A DNA stretch of 10,443 nucleotides, taken from Clostridiales bacterium. GTDB lineage: Bacteria > Bacillota > Clostridia > Christensenellales > CAG-314. The notes under the pieces were generated by a model. It was given only the letters and a program-made list of their open reading frames with translations, was not told the origin of the DNA and did no database searches. Positions within the stretch are counted from its first letter, which is position 1. Every line of letters starts with the position of its first letter. The position numbers were made by a program, and so were the translations under genes. The stretch is taken from contig DPQS01000046.1 of the NCBI GenBank assembly GCA_003537755.1, forward strand, positions 3,708-14,150, given 5' to 3'. Shown here piece after piece: positions 1 through 5,226 of this stretch.

Positions 1-116
1 GGCAATTCCTCGACAGGACCCCATTACACTCACCACAACACTTCGGCGCCTGTTTTACAAGGTACCCTTCCGGGAGATGTTTCGACTGCGCTACGCTTCG
101 CTCAACATGACACAAC
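1..116 (-). repeat. Intergenic repeat of the TGAGCGAAGCG type, downstream of malQ
   Basis: On the minus strand this stretch reads TGTCATGTTGAGCGAAGCG, continues through CAGTCGAAACATCTCCCGG, and ends in a segment (positions 45 to 4) that recurs in inverted orientation at 2050-2089. From general knowledge, near-identical GAGCGAAGCG strings occur as dispersed intergenic repeats in many bacterial genomes; I infer the same here because the 11-mer TGAGCGAAGCG recurs at 8323-8333. No open frame or ribosome binding site suggests a gene. It lies about 90 bp past the malQ stop, where no convincing terminator is seen. The left boundary is unknown because the window starts here. Confidence 0.55.
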
Positions 117-209
117 TTAATGTGCGAAAACAAAACTTTTTTCCAATTAGTGGGTGCGCAACCCGTGCCTTCGGTGCCCTTTTATACAGCCTTTTCAACG
201 GTAACGCAA

Positions 210-1670
210 CTACCGCTTTGCTTCGTCCGTCACTGCTTTAAGCCACTTTGCATTTGCCGTGCAAAAGTCGCCGCGCTTAGCCATGTATTTCCAACAGCCG
301 GATGTGCCCGGCAAGTTCATACGACATTCCGTGCCGTCCTCGGCGATGTCCTGCATACAGTACACTACCAGTTCCGCACGACTGTCGGCAAGCGATCTGA
401 CAAGTTGATGTGCAATATGTTCGCCGTCGGCGTAACCCATGGTACTAAGTACGCGCTGTTTTGCGCCGTCGTCAAGGCTGTCCCACCAACCTTGCGTGGT
501 ATCGTTGTCGTGTGTGCCGAGATATGCTACGCAGTGTTCGTCGAAGTTTTGCGGCAAAAACGCGTTTTTCGGGTTGCCGTCAAAGGCAAACTGAACCACT
601 TTCATACCTGCCATACCGCAGCGGTTGCGAAGTTCCTGCACGCTGTGCGGAATGTCGCCAAGGTCCTCGGCAATTATGGTAAGTTGCGGTACACTGTCGG
701 CAATAGTTTTCAAAAACTCGTACCCGACGCCGCGTTTCCAATGTCCGTGGCGTGCGGTCGATTCGCCGTATTTTATTGCGTAGTAACTGTCAAACGCGCG
801 GAAGTGGTCGATACGCAACACATCAAACAACTCGGCGCACTTTGCCACTCGGCGAAGCCACCAGTCGTAGCCGTCCTTTTTCATTGCGTCCCAGTCGTAC
901 AGCGGATTGCCCCACAACTGTCCGTCCGCGCTGAAGTAGTCCGGCGGCACACCCGCAACCCAACTCGGACGGCGGTCGGCGGTCAACTCAAACAAATCGG
1001 GGTGCGCCCACACGTCGGCACTGTCGTAAGCCACGTAAATGGGAATGTCGCCGATAAGTTTAATGTCGGCAGCGGCAAGTTTTTGGCGGAACTTTGCCCA
1101 CTGCGAGTAAAACACATACTGACAAAACGTGTAGTAGTCAACTTCATCGCTAAGTTTGTCGGCGTAACTTTCCAGCGCGACGGGTCTGCGAAGTCGGATA
1201 TCGTCGTCCCATTCCTGCCAGGACTTTCCGCCGAAGTAACTTTTAAGCGCACAAAACAAAGCGTAATCGGCAAGCCAGTAATCGTTGTTTTTGCAAAAAT
1301 CGTCGTAATCGGCAGGGGGATTGAACCGCAAAAAGTTTGCATAAGCCTCGCGCAGGGTGATTTCCTTGTTGTGTACGGCAAAGAGGTAATCGTTGCCCTT
1401 GCATGTTTTGCACGCGCTCAGCGTTTCGTCGGAAAGCAGTCCTGTGCACGCCAGCTCGTCAAGATCGACAAACAACGTGTTGCCTGCAAATGCCGACGGC
1501 GAAGCATACGGCGAATTGACAAAATCCGTCGGCGTGACGGGCAGTATCTGCCAATACTTCTGACCGCTTGCCTTCAAAAAATCGATAAATCTGTTTACTT
1601 CACCCAGCGTTCCCACACCGTCGGACGACGGCAGGGACGTGATATGCAACAAAATTCCGCTTGCTCTCAA
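210..1670 (-). CDS. malQ: 4-alpha-glucanotransferase (amylomaltase, GH77)
   Basis: This cytoplasmic enzyme moves alpha-1,4-glucan segments between maltodextrins or to glucose, in maltodextrin and glycogen use. The protein is 486 residues, the usual size of bacterial amylomaltases. Visible GH77 landmarks are RASGILLHITSLPS at the N-terminus, NSPYASPSAFAGN near 52-64, IGDIPIYVAYDSADVW near 206-221, the nucleophile in LRIDHF (Asp288), the acid/base Glu335 in IIAEDLGDI and the third carboxylate Asp388 in GTHDND. These sit five to seven residues before the Thermus catalytic positions as I recall them (293, 340, 395). I chose the TTG at 1670 because GAGGT lies 5 nt upstream and the conserved family N-terminus follows at once; the frame stays open to a GTG at 1748, but that start has no ribosome binding site. 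The gene has its own promoter and no maltose or glycogen neighbours in view. All catalytic residues are intact. Confidence 0.96.
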   Translation of the reverse strand: MRASGILLHITSLPSSDGVGTLGEVNRFIDFLKASGQKYWQILPVTPTDFVNSPYASPSAFAGNTLFVDLDELACTGLLSDETLSACKTCKGNDYLFAVHNKEITLREAYANFLRFNPPADYDDFCKNNDYWLADYALFCALKSYFGGKSWQEWDDDIRLRRPVALESYADKLSDEVDYYTFCQYVFYSQWAKFRQKLAAADIKLIGDIPIYVAYDSADVWAHPDLFELTADRRPSWVAGVPPDYFSADGQLWGNPLYDWDAMKKDGYDWWLRRVAKCAELFDVLRIDHFRAFDSYYAIKYGESTARHGHWKRGVGYEFLKTIADSVPQLTIIAEDLGDIPHSVQELRNRCGMAGMKVVQFAFDGNPKNAFLPQNFDEHCVAYLGTHDNDTTQGWWDSLDDGAKQRVLSTMGYADGEHIAHQLVRSLADSRAELVVYCMQDIAEDGTECRMNLPGTSGCWKYMAKRGDFCTANAKWLKAVTDEAKR

Positions 1671-1748
1671 TTTGTACCTCGTAAATGTCTGTCGCAAGCC
1701 GCGACCTTGCAGCCGTGCATGTTTTACGACAAACTTTGCACGACTCAC

Positions 1749-1763
1749 GGCAGTAAGACTGCC
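1749..1763 (-). other. Small perfect hairpin in the malQ leader
   Basis: The minus strand reads GGCAGT-CTT-ACTGCC, a 6-bp stem with a 3-nt loop in the roughly 118-nt leader between the malQ promoter and its TTG start. No T-run follows it, so it is not a terminator. A structural or regulatory role is possible but not shown. Confidence 0.4.
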
Positions 1764-1794
1764 TACGACCGCGCATTATTTTCCAACATATTTA

Positions 1795-1823
1795 ATTTTA
1801 CCAAAATAAACAAATAAATGCAA
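1795..1823 (-). promoter_or_regulatory. malQ promoter
   Basis: The minus strand carries TTGCAT (1818-1823), a 17-bp AT-rich spacer and TAAAAT (1795-1800), a good housekeeping-sigma match. Transcription would start near 1788, giving a leader of about 118 nt. No catabolite-repressor (cre-like) site or other operator was recognised beside it. Confidence 0.7.
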
Positions 1824-2049
1824 TGTTTTCGGTGTATCTTTCATCAAGAACAAATGATTTTAATAAGTATCTATATACATAAAAAGGACTTTTGCGCGTT
1901 TTAACTAACACAATACTGCCAATATAGTTTTTGTTTATTTTCACAAAGGCAACTTTGGCAAATTTTTATTAAATATGGTTCATTTTTCCGTTTAAGCCGC
2001 CGGATTCATACGCTGCAAAAAAAAACAAATCATTTTCCGGAATTGTTGT
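1824..2049. other. AT-rich intergenic stretch with no recognised feature
   Basis: This stretch lies between the malQ promoter and the inverted repeat copy at 2050. It is strongly AT-rich. I see only short imperfect inverted repeats, such as CAAAG-TTGC-CTTTG around 1945-1958. No open frame with a ribosome binding site, RNA gene or clear promoter is seen. Confidence 0.5.
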
Positions 2050-2089
2050 CGAAGTGCACGAGTGAGTGAATGGGGTCTGACGAGAAATT
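2050..2089 (+). repeat. Inverted copy of the repeat at 4-45
   Basis: The plus strand here matches the minus strand of 45-4: CGAAGTG, five differing bases, GTGAGTG, AATGGGGTC, then TG-CGAG-AATT. By eye about 33 of 42 alignment columns agree, with two single-base gaps. The two copies face each other across malQ and its promoter, about 2 kb apart. Confidence 0.6.
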
Positions 2090-2097
2090 AAAAATAT

Positions 2098-2167
2098 GCG
2101 TGTCGACACACGACAAAAAAAATAATGCTGCATTAAGAAGGGCGCTTAGCATATGCCAAGCACCCTT
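2098..2167 (-). terminator. Strong terminator after the orphan membrane-tail fragment
   Basis: On the minus strand a 13-bp stem (2155-2167 with 2138-2150, AAGGGTGCTTGGC pairing with GCTAAGCGCCCTT, two G-U pairs) closes on an ATAT loop. A short TAATG-CAG-CATTA hairpin and eight T residues (2115-2122) follow. A further small stem at 2098-2112 precedes TATTTTT. This is a normal end-of-gene arrangement, which suggests the fragment at 2192-2340 was once the 3' end of an expressed gene. Confidence 0.8.
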
Positions 2168-2191
2168 ATTCGTTAAATCGTTGCGCAAGCA

Positions 2192-2340
2192 CTACCGCTT
2201 CGCCTTGCGGCCGCGCAGAAAAACAAAGACAATTGCCGCTGCCGCGACAACAACCGCCGCCACGGCAACGCACACGATTACCGTCGTCGTAGCGTTGCTT
2301 GTTTTGTCGTCGGTGTTGTCGTCACCCGGCACAGACGAAC
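2192..2340 (-). pseudogene. Orphan C-terminal membrane-anchor tail, probable remnant of a surface protein gene
   Basis: The frame encodes a short polar linker, PGDDNTDDKTSNATTT, then one hydrophobic span of about 21 residues, VIVCVAVAAVVV to IVFVFL, then the basic stop-transfer end RGRKAKR. That layout is typical of the last 40 to 50 residues of secreted, membrane-anchored surface proteins of Clostridia. Nothing upstream supports a gene: the frame runs back through the uraA terminator (2341-2380) and into uraA antiparallel to no known domain, with no ribosome binding site. A GTG at 2332 would give a 46-residue single-pass peptide, but it has no Shine-Dalgarno. I favour a decayed or recombined 3' end that kept its own terminator. 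A tiny membrane protein is the alternative. No LPXTG sortase motif is visible. Confidence 0.45.
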
Positions 2341-2380
2341 AAAAAAGCCCTGTACGGATTTTGTTCCGCACAAGGCTTTT
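2341..2380 (-). terminator. uraA intrinsic terminator
   Basis: The minus strand has a 16-bp stem (2365-2380 with 2343-2358, two G-U pairs) closing on a 6-nt loop, ACAAAA, followed by TTTTTTG. It starts 40 nt after the uraA stop codon and is one of the strongest terminators in the window. Its plus-strand side also ends in TTTT, so it may work in both directions. Confidence 0.9.
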
Positions 2381-2420
2381 GTTGCACTTTTTGTTGTTAA
2401 ACAGTCTTAGTTGCGCATTG

Positions 2421-3878
2421 TTACGCCACTTTCTGTTGCACTTCGGTGTTTTCGCCTTCCGTAGTTTCTCCACTGTCTTTCTGCTGTTTATTTTGCTTGG
2501 CAGAGCACAGAAGGTTGACCAGAATACCGAGGATAAGCGCGCAGGCAACCGATGTGATTTTGATTTCGCCGATGTTGATTACCAGTCCGCCTACGCCTGC
2601 AATCAGGATTGCCGATACGGTGAACAGGTTGCGGTTTTCACCAAGGTCAACGCCTTGCAGCATCTTAAGACCGCTTACTGCAATGAAGCCGTACAGTGCC
2701 ATGCACACGCCGCCCATTACGCAGGAAGGAATTGTGGACAGGAATGTTACGAAAGGTCCGACGAAACTGCACACAATGCACAGGATTGCCGTCGTAAAGA
2801 TTGTCACCACGCTTGCGTTGCCGGTGATTGCCACGCAGGCTACGCTTTCGCCGTATGTCGTGTTGGGGCAGCCGCCGAAGATTGCGCCAACGACGCTGCC
2901 TACGCCGTCTCCGAGAAGGGTACGCGACAGACCGGGATTTTCAAGAAGATCGCTGCCGATGATGGAGGACAGGTTTTTGTGGTCGGCGATGTGTTCCGCG
3001 AATACCACAAACGCAACGGGTACGTAAGCCACCGCAATGGTGCCGATGTAACTGCCGATGTTTTGTTCGCCGTAGTTGCCGTCAAACGCTTTGAGGAAAG
3101 AGAACCCGGGGACCCATTCCATGTTGGCAAACTTGCCGAAGTCGATTACTTTGAGCCAGTCGGTGTTTGTAAGGTTGCCGATAAGGGTGAATATTGCCGC
3201 CAGTGCGTAACCCGCAAGGATACCGATTACGAAGGGGATAAGACGCATTGTCTTGTTGCCGTACACCGAGCAAACGACTACAACCGCCAGCGTTACAAGT
3301 CCGCACAGAAGAGCGATGTAAGGGGAAGCCGTCGTAACAGACTGAGTCGTCTGCACCGCTTGCATTACGCCGTCAATTTCCTTAAGACTCCAAACGGTCT
3401 GGGAGGTGAACACACTGCCCTTCATAAGGTCGCCTACTGCGTTGCCTGCAAGACTGAGACCGATGATTGCAACGGTAGGTCCGATTACGACAGGGGGCAT
3501 GATTTTGTTGATCCAGGCAACGCCCGCAAACTTGACAATCAGCGCAAGCACCACATACACAAGACCCGCAAACAGCGCGCCGACGATAAGTCCGAGATAC
3601 CCGAGTGAACTCGTTGCCGCACCTGCAAACGCCGCCGCCATACTTCCGAGGAATGCGAAACTGCTTCCGAGGAACACGGGGCTTTTGAACTTGGTAAACA
3701 GCAGGTACACCAGCGTGCCTACGCCCGCGCCGAACAATGCCGCGGATTGGCTCATGCCGTTACCTATGATTGTGGGTACGGCGATTGTCGCAGCCAGGAT
3801 TGCAAGCAGTTGCTGGAAGGCGTACACAATGGTACGCAGTACCGGCGGTTTGTCTGTTACTTTGTAAGTAAGGTTCAT
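2421..3878 (-). CDS. uraA: Uracil permease, NCS2 (nucleobase:cation symporter 2) family
   Basis: An inner-membrane symporter that imports uracil for pyrimidine salvage. The 485-residue protein is hydrophobic almost throughout, as expected for about 14 membrane segments. Family landmarks are SPVFLGSSFAFLGSM (66-80), MPPVVIGPTVAIIGLSLA (127-144), the substrate-site region FAEHIADH (293-300, Glu295 matching Glu241 of E. coli UraA) and FGGCPNTTYGES (334-345, Glu344 matching Glu290). The position of E. coli His245 is Asp299 here, which I recall as usual in clostridial relatives. The last 30 residues form a charged cytoplasmic tail rich in Gln, Lys and Glu. AGGAG lies 11 nt before the ATG. The gene follows pyrR by 270 nt with no strong terminator between, so it is probably cotranscribed and under PyrR control. 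Xanthine transport is the main alternative, but the pyrR context favours uracil. Confidence 0.94.
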   Translation of the reverse strand: MNLTYKVTDKPPVLRTIVYAFQQLLAILAATIAVPTIIGNGMSQSAALFGAGVGTLVYLLFTKFKSPVFLGSSFAFLGSMAAAFAGAATSSLGYLGLIVGALFAGLVYVVLALIVKFAGVAWINKIMPPVVIGPTVAIIGLSLAGNAVGDLMKGSVFTSQTVWSLKEIDGVMQAVQTTQSVTTASPYIALLCGLVTLAVVVVCSVYGNKTMRLIPFVIGILAGYALAAIFTLIGNLTNTDWLKVIDFGKFANMEWVPGFSFLKAFDGNYGEQNIGSYIGTIAVAYVPVAFVVFAEHIADHKNLSSIIGSDLLENPGLSRTLLGDGVGSVVGAIFGGCPNTTYGESVACVAITGNASVVTIFTTAILCIVCSFVGPFVTFLSTIPSCVMGGVCMALYGFIAVSGLKMLQGVDLGENRNLFTVSAILIAGVGGLVINIGEIKITSVACALILGILVNLLCSAKQNKQQKDSGETTEGENTEVQQKVA

Positions 3879-3915
3879 AATTCTTATATCTCCTGTATAA
3901 AATTAATTATTACCT

Positions 3916-3932
3916 CGGCAAAAATTTTGCCG
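3916..3932. promoter_or_regulatory. 17-bp palindrome just upstream of uraA
   Basis: CGGCAAAA-A-TTTTGCCG is a perfect palindrome 38 nt before the uraA start codon and about 20 nt before its ribosome binding site. In RNA it could form a small hairpin (CGGCAA with TTGCCG); in DNA it resembles a protein operator. It has no terminating T-run beyond its own arm. Its role is unknown. Confidence 0.45.
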
Positions 3933-3937
3933 TTATT

Positions 3938-4022
3938 GTTTATTCGGTACACCGGGCGAACGTCCGGACAAAAGAACGGGAAAGGACATTTCCAGGTTTA
4001 TCGGCACCGGCGAATACCCCGG
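3938..4022 (-). repeat. Duplicated hairpin-forming segment between pyrR and uraA
   Basis: Two related stretches, 3938-3968 and 3996-4022, share on the plus strand GTTTAT, CGG, CACCGG and CGAA in the same order, with small gaps, and both end in CCGG. On the minus strand each can fold a CCGG-to-CCGG stem with a loop containing TTCG. They fill the intergenic space between two genes likely to share one transcript. No canonical PyrR-binding motif is seen in either copy. Confidence 0.4.
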
Positions 4023-4148
4023 TTTTCAATTGTCGCCGCTAATGATTTTTGCGAGTGTGACTGCGGCCGATTGTGCGTAAAACGTTTTTGCCGAATACAC
4101 ACGTTTGCCACGTCGGACGGTTTACTTTATTTTCTGTTCCTTCGCTCA

Positions 4149-4691
4149 CTATTCGTCGCGTTGCATAATTTTTACGTTTTGCACGCCGTCCGTTTCGGGA
4201 AAACTTACGCTTATCGTTTCGCTGTGAGTCGTGGGCACGTTTTTACCTACGTAGTCTGCGCGTATCGGCAGTTCCCTGTGACCGCGGTCAACCAGTATTG
4301 CAAGTTGTATCGTCCTTGGACGGCCGAGGCTCAACACCGCTTCCATTGCGGCGCGCGCGGTACGTCCCGTGTACAGCACGTCGTCACACAGCACGATGTG
4401 TTTGTCGTTGACGTCGCAAGGGATGTCACAACCGTTAAGCACGGGCGACGGAGCAATGCGCTTGACGTCGTCGCGATAGAAACTGATGTCCACGCTGCCG
4501 ACGGGCAACGATACGCCCTCGAATTCCTGTATGCTTCGGGCAATTTTTTCCGCAAACGGTACTCCGCGCGTAACGACGCCCACCAGCACGATGTCTTCGA
4601 CGCCCTTGTTGCGCTCGACTATCTCGTGCGAGATGCGTTTGATTGCACGGCTTACGGCTATCTCGTCCATCAGCAATGTTTTTTCCGTCAT
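4149..4691 (-). CDS. pyrR: PyrR: pyr operon attenuation regulator and uracil phosphoribosyltransferase
   Basis: PyrR binds UMP/UTP and then the pyr leader RNA, promoting termination; it also has uracil phosphoribosyltransferase activity (uracil plus PRPP to UMP). The 180-residue length is normal for the family. The PRPP-binding motif is IVLCDDVLYTGRTARAAM (99-116). The PyrR-specific segment LVDRGHRELPIRADYVGKN (133-151) is nearly invariant and separates PyrR from ordinary Upp enzymes. VGVVTRGVPFAEKIA (37-51) is the conserved N-terminal strand and helix. The ATG at 4691 has AAGGAG six nt upstream. The gene is preceded by a promoter and an attenuator containing a recognisable PyrR-binding loop, which indicates autoregulation, and is followed by uraA, its expected target. 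No truncation or missing motif is seen. Whether its enzymatic activity matters in this cell cannot be judged from sequence. Confidence 0.97.
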   Translation of the reverse strand: MTEKTLLMDEIAVSRAIKRISHEIVERNKGVEDIVLVGVVTRGVPFAEKIARSIQEFEGVSLPVGSVDISFYRDDVKRIAPSPVLNGCDIPCDVNDKHIVLCDDVLYTGRTARAAMEAVLSLGRPRTIQLAILVDRGHRELPIRADYVGKNVPTTHSETISVSFPETDGVQNVKIMQRDE

Positions 4692-4756
4692 GACACTCTC
4701 CTTGTGTTATGAAAGATTTTTCACACCTCTTCAATCCCCTGCAAGCAACGCATTTT

Positions 4757-4801
4757 CGGTTATCGGCGCACTTACGTTTGCTTAGTGCGCCACTTTCAAC
4801 C
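4757..4801 (-). promoter_or_regulatory. Structured stem in the pyrR leader downstream of the attenuator
   Basis: On the minus strand a perfect 8-bp stem, GGCGCACT with AGTGCGCC (4784-4791 and 4765-4772), sits inside an outer CGGTT/AACCG pairing. The same CGGTT (around 4797-4801) could instead pair with AACCG just upstream (AACCG-CTGTTGAA-CGGTT), so two folds exclude each other. It lies about 65 nt before the pyrR start and has no T-run, so it is not a terminator. A role in translation or RNA stability is possible but unproven. Confidence 0.4.
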
Positions 4802-4844
4802 GTTCAACAGCGGTTTATGCGACGCTTGCTCCCGCGAACAGACA

Positions 4845-4879
4845 CAAAAAAATGCCTTGCGCAATGCAACGCAAGACAT
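4845..4879 (-). terminator. Attenuator terminator in the pyrR leader
   Basis: On the minus strand ATGTCTTGCG (4879-4870) pairs with CGCAAGGCAT (4861-4852) in a 10-bp stem with one G-U pair, followed by seven T residues (4846-4852). It lies about 90 nt after the predicted transcription start and 155 nt before pyrR, so it must be bypassed for pyrR and uraA to be expressed. Its 5' arm can alternatively pair with an upstream CGCAAGA segment. Confidence 0.85.
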
Positions 4880-4970
4880 GAAGCAACAAATTGACATTTT
4901 ACCCCGCAGGGCAGTATACAAAATATCACACCATCTTGCGAGCATCACGGTACTCGCTTAAAGATTGCTG
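4880..4970 (-). promoter_or_regulatory. PyrR-type attenuator: anti-antiterminator and antiterminator segments
   Basis: Segment 1 and segment 2 (minus strand 4965-4933) fold as ATCTT, a TAA bulge, GCGAG, a loop, CTCGC, AAGAT. The apex and 3' side read CCGUGAUGCUCGCAAGA, which aligns with the known PyrR-binding consensus CCnGnGAGGYUnnGMARG after two single-base gaps and one substitution. The CUUUAA on the 5' side also resembles Bacillus pyr leaders as I recall them. CGCAAGA of segment 2 can pair over 7 bp with TCTTGCG (4876-4870), the 5' arm of the terminator. The three alternatives, anti-antiterminator, antiterminator and terminator, are the hallmark of pyr attenuation. PyrR plus UMP would stabilise the first fold and so switch transcription off. 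The pairings are seen in the sequence; PyrR binding is inferred from the motif and the downstream pyrR gene. Confidence 0.75.
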
Positions 4971-4975
4971 AGGCT

Positions 4976-5004
4976 ATTGTAACAGTTGTTTACGAATAAG
5001 TCAA
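4976..5004 (-). promoter_or_regulatory. pyrR-uraA promoter
   Basis: The minus strand has TTGACT (4999-5004), a 17-bp spacer and TACAAT (4976-4981), one base from consensus in each box. Transcription would start near 4970, just before the PyrR-binding hairpin, which is the expected position in pyr operons. Confidence 0.8.
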
Positions 5005-5110
5005 CGTATTTTATAACACGCGCAAAAAGTTTTTTTTCGCACAATACACAATATTTTTCAGGCAGTCACACTTTATTGCAAAATGTATTCAGTCGGCAGT
5101 TCAGGCTGCA

Positions 5111-5158
5111 CGCAAAAGAAACGTAATGTTTTATAAACATACCGCACTCGACATTACG
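5111..5158 (-). terminator. Second, weaker terminator-like hairpin downstream of rnj
   Basis: CGTAATGT (5158-5151) pairs with ACATTACG (5129-5122) in an 8-bp stem around a 21-nt loop, and TTTCTTTT follows on the minus strand. It lies 12 nt beyond the main RNase J terminator and may act as backup. An alternative inner hairpin, ATGTTT-ATA-AAACAT, overlaps its 3' arm. Confidence 0.5.
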
Positions 5159-5162
5159 CAAA

Positions 5163-5200
5163 CAATTCAAAAGGCGCACCGCACAATGCGATACGCCTTT
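5163..5200 (-). terminator. RNase J gene terminator (possibly bidirectional)
   Basis: A 14-bp stem (5187-5200 with 5170-5183, two G-U pairs on the minus strand) closes on TTG, with TTTTGAATTGTTT following on the minus strand. It begins 26 nt after the RNase J stop codon. The stem is flanked by A/T on both sides. Confidence 0.85.
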
Positions 5201-5226
5201 AATAATAAACTTTAGTTGCTTTTCGA

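Noticed and set aside
1671..1748. GTG start at 1748 for malQ (512 residues)
   Set aside because: It has no ribosome binding site, and the extra 26 residues precede the normal GH77 N-terminus. The TTG at 1670 has GAGGT at good spacing.
120..1817. 565-codon plus-strand open frame opposite malQ
   Set aside because: It is antisense to a clear GH77 enzyme, its translation shows no recognisable domain, and no ribosome binding site precedes it. Codon bias of the minus-strand gene explains the open frame.
3879..3915. Promoter directly before uraA (TTGCCG with TATACA)
   Set aside because: The -10 would abut the GGAG of the uraA ribosome binding site, so the transcript would lack it. The spacer is also short at 16 bp.
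4907..4942. Second promoter (TATACT at 4913-4918) in the pyrR leader
   Set aside because: The -10 is fair, but the only -35 at proper spacing is TCGCAA, and it lies inside the PyrR-binding hairpin downstream of a much better promoter.
4845..4970. Stand-alone small RNA between promoter 4976-5004 and terminator 4845-4879
   Set aside because: The attenuator reading explains the promoter, the PyrR-like loop, the alternative pairing and the terminator together, directly upstream of pyrR. A short attenuated transcript would still be made.
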